Part shown: positions 42,485 to 51,282 of the stretch, piece after piece
Numbering within the stretch: position 1 is the first letter of the stretch
Layout: each line of letters starts with the position of its first letter
Assembly: GCF_004348735.1 (NCBI RefSeq)
Contig: NZ_SMKT01000007.1
Location: forward strand, 1-64,000
Direction of reading: 5' to 3'
Source: Actinomadura sp. KC06
Lineage (GTDB): Bacteria; Actinomycetota; Actinomycetes; Streptosporangiales; Streptosporangiaceae
Length of the DNA: 64,000 bases
The notes under the pieces: generated by a model
Seen by the model: only the letters and a program-made list of their open reading frames with translations
Databases searched by the model: none
What the model was told of the DNA's origin: nothing
Position numbers and translations under genes: made by a program

Positions 42485-43090
42485 ATGTGCGGCATGGACG
42501 AAGACTCCCCGATCAACGCCGCGCTGGCCCAGGTCGGCGCCCGCCTCAAGCGCATCCGGACCCGGCGGGGCGTGAGCCTGGCCGCCCTGTCCGAGGCCAC
42601 CGGCATCTCCAAGAGCACGCTGTCCAGGCTGGAGACGGGCCAGCGCCGTCCGAGCCTGGAGCTCCTGCTGCCCATCTCGCAGGCCCACAAGGTGCCGCTG
42701 GACGAGCTGGTCGGCGCGCCGGAGGTCGGCGACCCGCGCGTCCGGATCAAACCCCGCGTCCGCGACGGCCGGACGGTCGTCCCGCTGACCGTCCAGCCGG
42801 GGCCGCTGCAGGCATGGAAATCGATCATCCCGGCGGAGCAGAACCGGCCCCAGCCGGTCACGCACGAGGGCTACGAGTGGCTGTACGTCCTGTCCGGGAG
42901 GCTGCGGCTCGTCGTGGCCGGACGGGACCTGACCATGGGACCGGGCGAGGCCGCCGAGTTCGACACGCGCCTGCCGCACTGGTTCGGCTCCACCGGCGAC
43001 GGCCCGGTGGAGGTGCTCAACCTGTTCGGCCGCCAGGGCGAGCGCATACACGTCCGCGCGAAGCCGCGCTCCCGGGAGGAGGCGTCCTGA
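42485..43090 (+). CDS. XRE-cupin transcriptional regulator
   Basis: 201 residues. The helix-turn-helix is VGARLKRIRTRRGVSLAALS, then ATGISKSTLSRLETGQRRPS. A C-terminal cupin_2 domain has EGYEWLYVLSGRLRLVVAGR and LTMGPGEAAEFDTRLPHWFG. Members sense a small ligand through the cupin. ATG 42485 follows AGGGTGGA; ATG 42494 is also in frame. It probably controls the divergent flavoprotein gene. Confidence 0.92.
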   Translation: MCGMDEDSPINAALAQVGARLKRIRTRRGVSLAALSEATGISKSTLSRLETGQRRPSLELLLPISQAHKVPLDELVGAPEVGDPRVRIKPRVRDGRTVVPLTVQPGPLQAWKSIIPAEQNRPQPVTHEGYEWLYVLSGRLRLVVAGRDLTMGPGEAAEFDTRLPHWFGSTGDGPVEVLNLFGRQGERIHVRAKPRSREEAS

Positions 43091-43121
43091 GCGGCGCCGC
43101 GCGTGAGCCTCCTCTCCTTCT

Positions 43122-43151
43122 TTGAACGCGTTCAACTCTCTGGGATAGGCT
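43122..43151 (+). promoter_or_regulatory. Promoter with a 14-bp palindrome
   Basis: TTGAACGCGTTCAA (43122-43135) is a perfect palindrome whose first half TTGAAC can act as -35. TAGGCT (43146-43151), 18 nt later, can act as -10. It precedes the epimerase gene at 43178. Confidence 0.5.
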
Positions 43152-43177
43152 AGCCCCACTAGGCGGAGGGGCAGCCG

Positions 43178-44125
43178 ATGAAGATCGTGATCCCGGGGGG
43201 CACCGGGCAGGTGGGCGCGATCCTCGACCGCGCCTTGACCGCCGCGGACCATGACGTCGTCGTCCTGACCAGGAGCCCGCGGCGCGACCGCGAGATCCGC
43301 TGGGACGGCGAGACGCTCGGGCCCTGGGCCGACGCGATCGACGGCAGCGACCTGGTGATCAACCTGGCCGGACGCAGCGTGAGCTGCCGCTATACCCCGG
43401 CCAACCTGCAGGCCATGATGGACTCGCGCGTCAACTCCACCCGGGTCGTCGGCGAGGCCATCGCGGCGGCCGCGCGGGCGCCCCGGGTGTGGCTGCAGAT
43501 GAGCACCGCGACCATCTACGCGCACCGCTTCGACGCCGGCAACGACGAGGCGACCGGCGTGATCGGCGGCGCCGAACCCGGCGTCCCGCGCTACTGGGCC
43601 TACAGCGTCGAGATCGCGAAAGCCTGGGAACGCGCCCAGGAGCAGGCCGAGACCCCCTCCACGCGCAAGGTCGCCCTGCGTGCCGCGATGGTGATGAGCC
43701 CCGACCGCGGCGGCGTCTTCGACTACCTGCTGTGGCTGGCGCGGCTCGGGCTCGGCGGGCCCGTCGGGGGCGGTGCGCAGTACGTGTCCTGGATCCACGA
43801 CCGCGACTTCGTCCGCGCGGTCGAGTTCCTCGCCGAGCGGGACGACCTCACCGGCCCGGTGAACCTCGCGGCTCCCGGCCCGCTGCCGCAACGTGCGTTC
43901 ATGCGCGCGCTGCGCGCCGCGTGGGGCGTTCCGGTGGGCCTGCCCGCGACGAAATGGATGGCGGAGATCGGAGCCCTCGCGATCCGCTCCGACACCGAAC
44001 TCCTGCTGAAGAGCCGCCGCGTCGTCCCCGGCCGCCTGCTGGACGCCGGATTCTCCTTCGACCACACGCAATGGCCGGAAGCCGCCACCGACCTCGTCCA
44101 ACGCGCGCGCGTCCGGCGCACCTGA
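43178..44125 (+). CDS. NAD-dependent epimerase, TIGR01777/DUF1731 type
   Basis: 315 residues. IPGGTGQVGAILDRAL (residues 5-20) is the Rossmann motif, NLAGRSVSCRYTP follows, and YWAYSVEIAKAWERAQ carries the Tyr. The C-terminal DUF1731 segment begins near PLPQRAFMRALRAAWG. Family members are SulA/YfcH-like with unknown substrates. The start is at ATG 43178. It ends 4 nt before the convergent P450 gene. Confidence 0.88.
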   Translation: MKIVIPGGTGQVGAILDRALTAADHDVVVLTRSPRRDREIRWDGETLGPWADAIDGSDLVINLAGRSVSCRYTPANLQAMMDSRVNSTRVVGEAIAAAARAPRVWLQMSTATIYAHRFDAGNDEATGVIGGAEPGVPRYWAYSVEIAKAWERAQEQAETPSTRKVALRAAMVMSPDRGGVFDYLLWLARLGLGGPVGGGAQYVSWIHDRDFVRAVEFLAERDDLTGPVNLAAPGPLPQRAFMRALRAAWGVPVGLPATKWMAEIGALAIRSDTELLLKSRRVVPGRLLDAGFSFDHTQWPEAATDLVQRARVRRT

Positions 44126-44129
44126 CAGC

Positions 44130-45317
44130 TCAGGGGGCCGACCAGGTCAGGGGCAGGGAGTCCAGGCCCAGGACGAGGCCGGTGTGTTCCGTGGGCTGGG
44201 CTCCGTCCGGGACGCGGTACTCGGGAATGCGGCGGTGCCATTCCTCCAGCGCGATGCGCAGCTCCAGCCGCGCCAGATGGGCGCCGAGGCAGCGATGCGG
44301 CCCCGCACCGAACGCGACATGCCGGTTGGGCGTCCGGCCGAAGTCGACGGTGTGCGGATCGGGGAACACGCGAGGGTCGCGGTTGGCCATCGCGAGCGGC
44401 AGCATCACCATGTCGCCGGCGCGCATGGGGCAACCGTGGACGTCGACGTCTGCGGTGAGCTTGCGAGCGGGCAGGATCGGCGAATAGGCGCGGAGAAGTT
44501 CCTCGACGGCGTCCGGGATGATGCCGGGTTCGGCGACGATGCGGGCACGGTCGGCGTCATGCCCGGCCAGATGCCAGAACGAGTACGACAGCTGCGCGGT
44601 GACGGTGTCCATGCCGGCCAGGAACAGCAGGACGCACAGCTGCAGCAGCTCGCCATCGGTGACCGGTCTGCCATCCACCTCGAACGTGATCGCGACGCTC
44701 ACCACGTCGTCGCGCCGCTCGGCGCGCGGAGCGGCGCGGCGTTCGGCGATCAATTGCTGGAAGCAGGCCGTGACCTTCGCCATGGCCTGGCCGCGTCCCT
44801 CCCCGGACGGCGGCGGATGCAGGATCGCGTGCTCCCATTCCAGGAACTCTCCGAGCCTGTCGACCGGCAGACCCATGAATTCCAAGAACACCGTGGTCGG
44901 GAAGCGGCGGGCGAAATCGGTGACGAAGTCACAGGCTCCCTTGTCGGCCAGGCCGTCGATCAGGCTGGTGCAGCGGCGGCGAATGGCGTCCTGCATCGCG
45001 GCGGCGCGGGCGGGCGTGAACAGCGGGCGCAGGAGCCTCCGCCACGTGGTGTGCACCGGCGGATCCAGCATGACCGGGATCCATTGATAGCCGGGATCAG
45101 GGTCGATGACCGAGACCGCCCGGCTGGAATGGGACACGGCGTCCTGATAGGCGGCGACGATGTCGCCGTACCGGGTCAGCACCCAGAACCCGCGTCCGGC
45201 CTCGCTGCGGAAGGCCGGGCAGCGCTCGCGGAGCTCGTCCAGGAGCGGATGGGTGGTGCCCGCCGGACGCGGCCCGGCGAAAGGGGCGAAGTCGATCCGG
45301 GGATGGGGACGGCTCAT
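44130..45317 (-). CDS. Cytochrome P450
   Basis: 395 residues. The I-helix LFLAGMDTVTAQLSY, the EELLRAYSP K-helix (E-x-x-R) and the heme loop FGAGPHRCLGAHLA with the Cys ligand are all intact. Size and pattern are of bacterial class I (CYP105/107-like) enzymes, which hydroxylate small molecules using ferredoxin. No ferredoxin gene is next to it. Substrate unknown. Confidence 0.93.
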   Translation of the reverse strand: MSRPHPRIDFAPFAGPRPAGTTHPLLDELRERCPAFRSEAGRGFWVLTRYGDIVAAYQDAVSHSSRAVSVIDPDPGYQWIPVMLDPPVHTTWRRLLRPLFTPARAAAMQDAIRRRCTSLIDGLADKGACDFVTDFARRFPTTVFLEFMGLPVDRLGEFLEWEHAILHPPPSGEGRGQAMAKVTACFQQLIAERRAAPRAERRDDVVSVAITFEVDGRPVTDGELLQLCVLLFLAGMDTVTAQLSYSFWHLAGHDADRARIVAEPGIIPDAVEELLRAYSPILPARKLTADVDVHGCPMRAGDMVMLPLAMANRDPRVFPDPHTVDFGRTPNRHVAFGAGPHRCLGAHLARLELRIALEEWHRRIPEYRVPDGAQPTEHTGLVLGLDSLPLTWSAP

Positions 45318-45376
45318 CGGTGATCTCCTTCACGACTCGGGTTCGTTTGAGAGATTGGGTGGGATCATGATTGCTG

Positions 45377-45565
45377 ATGAAGAGGGTCGATGTGCTGACG
45401 GTGGTCGTCGGGCTTGTCGTGCTCTCCGGGGTCGTCGGCTTGATCGTTCAGGCCAAAAGGCCGGGTGATGTCGCGAATAGGATCGCGGCTGGCTTTGGGT
45501 CACAGATCGGTCCTGCGCTCACTGGGCATAGTGAGGGGGTCAGGGCGGTCGCGGTCGGTGTTTGA
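45377..45565 (+). CDS. N-terminal part of a membrane-anchored WD40 protein (before frameshift)
   Basis: 62 residues: a membrane anchor (VDVLTVVVGLVVLSGVVGLI) then PALTGHSEGVRAVAVGV. The last residues match the start of a WD40 blade and the reading stops at TGA 45563. The next gene continues the blade in the -1 frame. Most likely this is the head of the 45562-46545 gene, split by a one-base loss or a sequencing error. Confidence 0.6.
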   Translation: MKRVDVLTVVVGLVVLSGVVGLIVQAKRPGDVANRIAAGFGSQIGPALTGHSEGVRAVAVGV

Positions 45566-46545
45566 ACGGGCGGACGATCGCCGTTTCGGCCAGCGACGAC
45601 GAGACGGTGCGGGTGTGGGATCTGGCCGCCGGAAAGCAGATTGGCGAACCGTTTGAAGACCACGGCGCTCCAGTGCGCTCGGTGGCGTTCGGGCGGTTGC
45701 CGGACGGGCGTGCGGTCGCGGTTTCCGCGAGTTCCGGCAGCAATCTGCTCGCCGGATTCGATCGCGGCGACAACGGGCTGCGGGTCTGGGACCTGGCCGC
45801 GCACCGGCAGCTCCGGAAGATCACGCATGATGACGGTCGCGAGACCGATTCGGCCGGGCCCGAGTCGGTCGCGGTGGGCGAGCTGGCGGACGGCCGGACG
45901 GTGGCGATCTCCAGCACTCCGACGGACGGGAGAATCTGGGATCTGGCCACCGGAGCACAGATCGGCAGGTCGATGTTCGCGAGCGGGCCGGTGGCGACCG
46001 GGGTTGTGAATGGCCGTGCCATCGGTCTCACGGGGTGCAAGAAAGCCATGAACGAGCTGGAGCCGTGCAAGAAGCGTGCGGCCACGGTGCGGGACCTGGC
46101 CACGGGACGGCCGTTCGGCAAGGGTCTCGCCGGGGAGCGCGACCACTTCGTCGGCGGGGCCGCCGTCGGTGAATTGAATGGTCGGCCCATTGTCGTATCC
46201 GGTACCAACTCCAGCATTTGGCCCTGGAAATCTCGGGACCATGCCGTGCGAGTTTGGGATCTCGGCAGTGGTCGGCAGATCGGTGAGCCGCTCAAAGGGC
46301 ATCCCGATGATGTCCAGAGTGTGGCGGTGGGCAATCTGGGTGGACGGTCAGTTGCCGTAGCGGGTGGTGGTGACCTGCGGGTTTGGGATCTGGGGGCCGG
46401 GAAGCAGATCGGTCGGCCGTTCACCGGGCCTGACAACTCGTTCTCCTCGGTGGCGCTGGGCGAGCTGAACGGCCGTCCGATCGCCGTCTCCGGTGGGCGG
46501 GACAAGACGGTACGGGTCTGGGACCTCGGGCCGCCCTTTCCCTGA
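45562..46545 (+). CDS. WD40-repeat beta-propeller protein
   Basis: 327 residues with seven repeats ending in R-x-W-D-L type motifs (VRVWDLAAGKQIGEPF, LRVWDLAAHRQLRKI, GRIWDLATGAQIG, VRVWDLGSGRQIGEPL, LRVWDLGAGKQIGRPF, VRVWDLGPPF and a degenerate VRDLATGRPF). Seven blades would close a full propeller. Such proteins are scaffolds for other proteins. TTG 45562 overlaps the stop of the preceding ORF, so coupling, a -1 frameshift, or a damaged gene are all possible. It ends directly against the convergent ABC gene. Confidence 0.7.
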   Translation: MNGRTIAVSASDDETVRVWDLAAGKQIGEPFEDHGAPVRSVAFGRLPDGRAVAVSASSGSNLLAGFDRGDNGLRVWDLAAHRQLRKITHDDGRETDSAGPESVAVGELADGRTVAISSTPTDGRIWDLATGAQIGRSMFASGPVATGVVNGRAIGLTGCKKAMNELEPCKKRAATVRDLATGRPFGKGLAGERDHFVGGAAVGELNGRPIVVSGTNSSIWPWKSRDHAVRVWDLGSGRQIGEPLKGHPDDVQSVAVGNLGGRSVAVAGGGDLRVWDLGAGKQIGRPFTGPDNSFSSVALGELNGRPIAVSGGRDKTVRVWDLGPPFP

Positions 46546-48249
46546 TCAGGTGGCCAGGGAGATGTTCCAGAAGTCGGCATAGCGGCCGCTGCGGTGCAGG
46601 AGCTCTTCGTGGTCGCCTTTTTCGATGATCCGGCCGGCGTCCAGGAATGCTATTTGGTCGGCTCGTTGAATGGTGCGCATCCGGTGGGCAACCATGACCA
46701 CCGTCCGGCCTGCCATCAGGCGGTCGATGCCTTCGTGGACGGCCGCCTCGTTCACCGGGTCGAGCGCCGAGGTGACCTCGTCCAGCAGGACGATGGGCGT
46801 GTCCTTCAGCAGCGCCCGCGCGATCGAGACGCGCTGGCGTTCGCCGCCCGACAGCAGCGCGCCGCCCTCGCCGACGTTCGCCGCCCATCCGCCGGGCAGC
46901 CGCTCGATGACCTCGTCCAGCCGGGCCGCGGTCGCCGCCGCGCGGACCTCGGCGTCGGCGGCGTCGGGACGGCCGAGGCGCACGTTCTCCTCGATGGTGC
47001 CGTCGAAAAGGTAGACGTCCTGGAACACGATGGCTATCTGAGCCATCAATTCCTCGGTTTTGATGGCGCGCACGTCCACGCCCCCAATGCGCACCGCGCC
47101 CGCGTCGACGTCATAGAAGCGGGCTAGCAATTGCAGCAATGTGCTCTTACCCGCGCCGGACGGTCCGACGACGGCGAGCCGCGTGCCCTGCGGCACCGAA
47201 AGCGATACGTCCTTGAGCACGGTGCGGTCGCCGTGGTGGAAGGTCACCGCGTCGAATTCCAGGTCGTGGCGTTCCGGACGGATCGGCTCGCGGGGTTCGG
47301 GGAGCGGTTCCGTGCTCAGGACCGCGTCCAGCCTGGCCAGTTCGGAGCGTGCGCCGCGGAGCTTGCCGCCGATGTCCGACAGCGACAGCAGCGGGTCGGC
47401 GCAGCGGGCGGCCAGGACCAGGATCGTCAGGACCTCCGCCGCGCCGACGTTCCCGCCGAGCGCGAGGTAGGCGCCCAAAGTCAGCAGGACGGTGAACATC
47501 GCCTGCACCGTGACCGTCAGGCCCACGACGCCGGGCAGTGCCGACAGGACGGTGCGGCGGGACGCGCGCTGCAGTTCGCGCAGCGAGTCGTCCAGCAGCC
47601 GGAAGCGTTCGGTGGTGCGGCCTCCGGCGCGCAGCACCGGCTGGGCCTGGAGGTACTCGATGACCCGTCCGGTTGCCTCGTGGTCGCGTTCGGCGCGCTC
47701 GGCGTCGGCAGCGGTCATGGAGCGTCCCGTCCAGAGCTGGATGGCCGCGACGACCGGGACGGCGGCCAGCGCGGCCAGGCCGAGCTGCCAGTTGAAGGCG
47801 AGCATCACGAGGACGATCGTCAGGGGAGTCACGCAGGCGGAGATGTACGGCGCGAGAAGGTGCGCGATCACGGCCATCGCGTCCAGCACGCCGCGGCTGG
47901 CCAGGACGGACACCTGCCCGACGCGGCCCGCGCCGTACCAGCCGATCGGCAGCCGCGCCAGATGGTCGCCGAGGCGGTGGTACATGCCGCGCAGCAGCGT
48001 CGTCCCGACCCGGAAACCGGACAGGTCGCTGGCGTAGCGCAGCACCGCGTAGACCGCGACGGCCGTCCCGAACCCGATCAGCCATGGCCAGGCGTCCTCG
48101 GGCGTGCTCCCGAACAGGGCCCGGAGCACCGGGACCAGCAGCGCGTACGACAGCCCTTCGACTATGGCGGTCGCCGTCATGAGGGCCACGGTGCGGCGTA
48201 CCGGGCGGGCGTATTCGTGTCCGAGCACGCGAAGCAGCGTTGGGATCAT
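46546..48249 (-). CDS. ABC transporter, fused permease-ATPase (second half-transporter)
   Basis: 567 residues. Membrane helices occupy about 1-290. The nucleotide-binding domain has Walker A GPSGAGKSTLLQLL, the signature LLSGGERQRVSIARALL and Walker B PIVLLDEVTSALDP. It overlaps the upstream half-transporter by 4 nt (ATGA). The pair resembles heterodimeric exporters and siderophore-importing pairs such as IrtAB/YbtPQ. Cargo is inferred only. Confidence 0.93.
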   Translation of the reverse strand: MIPTLLRVLGHEYARPVRRTVALMTATAIVEGLSYALLVPVLRALFGSTPEDAWPWLIGFGTAVAVYAVLRYASDLSGFRVGTTLLRGMYHRLGDHLARLPIGWYGAGRVGQVSVLASRGVLDAMAVIAHLLAPYISACVTPLTIVLVMLAFNWQLGLAALAAVPVVAAIQLWTGRSMTAADAERAERDHEATGRVIEYLQAQPVLRAGGRTTERFRLLDDSLRELQRASRRTVLSALPGVVGLTVTVQAMFTVLLTLGAYLALGGNVGAAEVLTILVLAARCADPLLSLSDIGGKLRGARSELARLDAVLSTEPLPEPREPIRPERHDLEFDAVTFHHGDRTVLKDVSLSVPQGTRLAVVGPSGAGKSTLLQLLARFYDVDAGAVRIGGVDVRAIKTEELMAQIAIVFQDVYLFDGTIEENVRLGRPDAADAEVRAAATAARLDEVIERLPGGWAANVGEGGALLSGGERQRVSIARALLKDTPIVLLDEVTSALDPVNEAAVHEGIDRLMAGRTVVMVAHRMRTIQRADQIAFLDAGRIIEKGDHEELLHRSGRYADFWNISLAT

Positions 48250-50003
48250 CGGGACGTGTCTCCTTGCAGTACCTCGGCCTCGTCCGGTCGGTGGGTTCGC
48301 CAGAACGCGGCGAAATCGCCGTCCTGGGCCAGGAGTTCGGACGGTGCGCCGCGCTCGGCGATCGCGCCGTCCTTGAGCATCACGACGGTGTCGGCGTCGG
48401 CGATCGTTTCCAGGCGGTGGGCGATGACCAGGACGGTCTTGTCGCCGTCCAGCGTCGTCAGGGCCCGGCGCACCGCCTGCTCGGTGTGCGGGTCCGCGAA
48501 GGCGGTCGCCTCGTCCAGGACCAGGACGGGCGCGTCGGCGAGCAGCGCGCGGGCGATCGAGATCCGCTGCGCCTCGCCGCCCGACAGCCCGGCCTCGTCC
48601 CCGATCACCGTGTCGTAGCCGCGCGGCAGCTCCAGGATCCGGTCGTGGACGTTCGCCAGCCGGGCGGCGCGGATCACGTCGTCCAGGTCGGCGTGCGGCA
48701 CCGCGAGCGCGATGTTGTCCGCGACCGATGCGCGCAGGAGGCGGACGTCCTGGAAGACGAACGAGACCGTCCGGTAGAGGTCGCGGCCCGCGATCTCGCG
48801 GAGGTCGGCGCCGCCCAGGACCACCGAGCCGTGGTTCGGGTCGAAGAACCGCGGCAGGAGCTGGACGAGCGTCGATTTGCCGCTGCCCGACGGGCCGACG
48901 ATCGCGGTGACCGTCCCCGGTTCGAGGACGAGGTCGATCCCGCGCAGCACCTCCTGACCTTCGTCGTAGCCGAACCGGACGTCGCGCAACTCCACCCGGT
49001 GCCCCTTGGGTGCGGCCGGGTTCGCGGGCTCCGGCAGCGGCTCCTCTGAGAGGACGTCCCGGATCCGGCCCACCGCGCGCCGGGCGGCCTGCATGTCGTC
49101 GAAGCCGTGGCCGAGGGCCGCCACCGGAGCGGTCAGGCCCAGGCCCAGCAGCAGGAACGGCAGCAGGTCGGCCGGGGCCAGGCCGCCGCCCGTGATCAGG
49201 GCCGCGCCGCCGATCAGCACGACCAGCAGCACGAACGGCGGCGACAGCGCCAGCTGCATCCCCGCGGCGATCGGGGACAGGCCGCGCACCCAGCGGTAGA
49301 AGGTCGCGACGAAATCGTCCACGGCCGTGAGGAAGCGGCGGTGCGCGCGGCCGGACCCGCCGAACGCCTTCACCACCGCGATGCCCTGGACGAACTCGAC
49401 CGCCGAGCTCGAGATCCGCCCCATGGCCTCGTCGAACTCCTTCTGCTCGCGCAGCCTGGCCGAGGTCATCATCAGCGGGACGAGCGCCACCGCCAGCACC
49501 ACCGGTATCAGCGTGATCAGCGTGAGCCGCCGGTCGACGGTGAACAGGTAGACCAGCGATACGAGCGGCACGACGAAGGCGGCGACCAGCTCGCCGGGGG
49601 CGTGGGCGATGAACGGGTGCACGGCGGCCACGTCCTCCCCGACGACCTTCGCCAGCTCGCCGGTCCGGCGGCGGGAGAACCAGCCGATCGGGACGCGTCC
49701 CAAGCTCATGGCGAGTTGGCGGCGGAAGGAGAGCTGGACCCGGCCGTCCAGCATGTGCCCGATGCCGGACGACGCGGCCGTGCACAGCAGCCGGACGGCC
49801 AAGCCGGCGGCGCCCGCGATCACGGCCGTCCAGACGTGCCCGTCATCGATCGGGCCGGGTGTCAGCAGCGTGCGGCCCAGTTCGGCGACCGCCAGCAGCG
49901 GCGCCAGGCCCGCGACGGCCCCGATGACCTGAAGGATCACGACGGCCGCGAAACTCCGCGCGTGGGGGCGCAGCAGCCCAGCAGTGCTCGACTTTCGGAA
50001 CAT
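48246..50003 (-). CDS. ABC transporter, fused permease-ATPase (first half-transporter)
   Basis: 585 residues. Membrane domain first (LPHARSF... to about residue 320), with RRTGELAKVVGEDVAAVHPF and APGELVAAFVVPLVSLVYLF, a pattern shared with YbtP/IrtA-type proteins. The NBD has GPSGSGKSTLVQLL and LSGGEAQRISIARALL. ATG 50003 is assumed; ATG 50018 is the alternative. A 22-bp operator covers this start, so the divergent TetR protein would block it directly. Confidence 0.92.
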   Translation of the reverse strand: MFRKSSTAGLLRPHARSFAAVVILQVIGAVAGLAPLLAVAELGRTLLTPGPIDDGHVWTAVIAGAAGLAVRLLCTAASSGIGHMLDGRVQLSFRRQLAMSLGRVPIGWFSRRRTGELAKVVGEDVAAVHPFIAHAPGELVAAFVVPLVSLVYLFTVDRRLTLITLIPVVLAVALVPLMMTSARLREQKEFDEAMGRISSSAVEFVQGIAVVKAFGGSGRAHRRFLTAVDDFVATFYRWVRGLSPIAAGMQLALSPPFVLLVVLIGGAALITGGGLAPADLLPFLLLGLGLTAPVAALGHGFDDMQAARRAVGRIRDVLSEEPLPEPANPAAPKGHRVELRDVRFGYDEGQEVLRGIDLVLEPGTVTAIVGPSGSGKSTLVQLLPRFFDPNHGSVVLGGADLREIAGRDLYRTVSFVFQDVRLLRASVADNIALAVPHADLDDVIRAARLANVHDRILELPRGYDTVIGDEAGLSGGEAQRISIARALLADAPVLVLDEATAFADPHTEQAVRRALTTLDGDKTVLVIAHRLETIADADTVVMLKDGAIAERGAPSELLAQDGDFAAFWRTHRPDEAEVLQGDTSR

Positions 50004-50013
50004 GTTCCTAAAG
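49992..50013. promoter_or_regulatory. 22-bp TetR-type operator
   Basis: CTTTCGGAACATGTTCCTAAAG is a palindrome with one mismatched pair and a perfect GGAACATGTTCC core. It covers the ATG of the ABC gene at 50003 and lies 81 bp from the TetR start. Confidence 0.7.
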
Positions 50014-50093
50014 TACATCACGGAGGCCGGACGTCGAATCCCCGAGCGCACGCCGATGTCACCGGAGCGCGCCGCGGGCAGCATGATGGGACG

Positions 50094-50813
50094 GTGCCAG
50101 CACAACGAGAAGGGCCGCCCACCAGGTCGTCCGGGCGGAACGCGTCATCCAGGCGGACCGGGCGGCCGCCGGCGACCTCGCGGGCCGAGATCCTGGCGGC
50201 CGCCCGCCGGCTCATCGACCGCGACGGCTGGGAGAGCCTGACCATCCGCCGCCTGGCGGCCGAGACCGGCGTCGGGGCGACGACCCTGTACCACCACGTC
50301 CGGGACAAGGACGACCTGATCGTCCAGCTCGTCAACGAGCACGTCGACCAGGTCGCCCGCCCCGAACTGCCCGACGCCCCCCGAGACCGGATCATCGTCG
50401 CCTGGACGACGATCCACGACGCCCTCGCCGGCTGGCCGTGGGGCGCGGAGGTCCTCACGTCCGACGGTTTCCTCGCGCGCCTCGGCGATTCCGCCCTTTG
50501 GTTCGTCGAGACCATCGTGGGCGGCGCGGTCGATTACGGATGCACGCGCCTGCAGGCCGTCGACCTTTTCCGGAGCATTTGGTACTACACCGTGGGGGAA
50601 ATACTCGTCCGGGCGCACACCGTCCGGCGGAGGGACGAGATCGGCGACGCCGACCGCGAATTCAGCCTCCGCGCCCTGGACCCGTCCCGATATCCGCATC
50701 TGGCCGCCATTGGCGACCAATGGCCGGCGCGCGCCTCCCTCGACCTCTACCCCCAGGTCCTCCACATCCTGGTCGACGGCCTACTGGCCCAGGCCACGGC
50801 GAACCGGCACTAG
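50094..50813 (+). CDS. TetR-family regulator
   Basis: 239 residues. The helix-turn-helix is IRRLAAETGVGATTLYHHVR in a typical AEILAAARRLIDRDGWESLT context. The C-terminal ligand domain belongs to the TetR_C class (LYPQVLHILVDGLLA). GTG 50094 follows GATGGGAC. It diverges from the ABC pair and probably represses it through the 22-bp palindrome. Confidence 0.9.
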   Translation: MPAQREGPPTRSSGRNASSRRTGRPPATSRAEILAAARRLIDRDGWESLTIRRLAAETGVGATTLYHHVRDKDDLIVQLVNEHVDQVARPELPDAPRDRIIVAWTTIHDALAGWPWGAEVLTSDGFLARLGDSALWFVETIVGGAVDYGCTRLQAVDLFRSIWYYTVGEILVRAHTVRRRDEIGDADREFSLRALDPSRYPHLAAIGDQWPARASLDLYPQVLHILVDGLLAQATANRH

Positions 50814-50814
50814 A

Positions 50815-51201
50815 TCAGCGCTCGGCGGGCGCCCACCACTCCAGGTTGGCGGACGCCTGAGCCACCGGCTCGATGACCTCCCACGCCTCGGCGATCAGCC
50901 CGTCCTCGAACCGCCAGACGTCCACGACCGCGATCTCCGGCCCCGCATCGGGAAGCCGGCGCCGGGAGTGCATCATCACGTGATCGCCGTCGGCCAATAG
51001 GTGCTGGACCTCGACCTCCATGTCGGCGATCTTCACCCACGCCGCGCGCACGGCGGCGAGCCATTCCGTTTTGGTGGACGTCGAATCCGGCCGGTGATGG
51101 ACGAATTCGTCGCTCAGCACCGCGCCGAGCGCGTCGACGTCCCCTGTCTCGATCAACTCCGCCATCGTCTTTTGCACGATGCTCTTGTTCTCGTCGCTCA
51201 T
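50815..51201 (-). CDS. NTF2-like/SnoaL-like protein
   Basis: 128 residues with the SnoaL/ester cyclase-like fold: MAELIETGDVDALGAVLSDE, FVHHRPDSTSTKTEWLAAVR and DVWRFEDGLIAEAWEVIEPV. The acidic and His residues line the usual pocket. Members range from polyketide cyclases to inactive ligand binders. It is divergent from the MmyB-type regulator at 51283, its probable controller. Confidence 0.85.
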   Translation of the reverse strand: MSDENKSIVQKTMAELIETGDVDALGAVLSDEFVHHRPDSTSTKTEWLAAVRAAWVKIADMEVEVQHLLADGDHVMMHSRRRLPDAGPEIAVVDVWRFEDGLIAEAWEVIEPVAQASANLEWWAPAER

Positions 51202-51282
51202 GGACGCAGTGTTTCCACCGGTCGCGACGTTTGTCGATGAAATCCCATTTCATGGCGCCCGGCACCGCGATGAGTAACCTGG

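Noticed and set aside
45562..45566. Programmed -1 frameshift site
   Set aside because: No slippery heptamer or downstream pseudoknot is evident; a lost base or restart is simpler, so not claimed as programmed.
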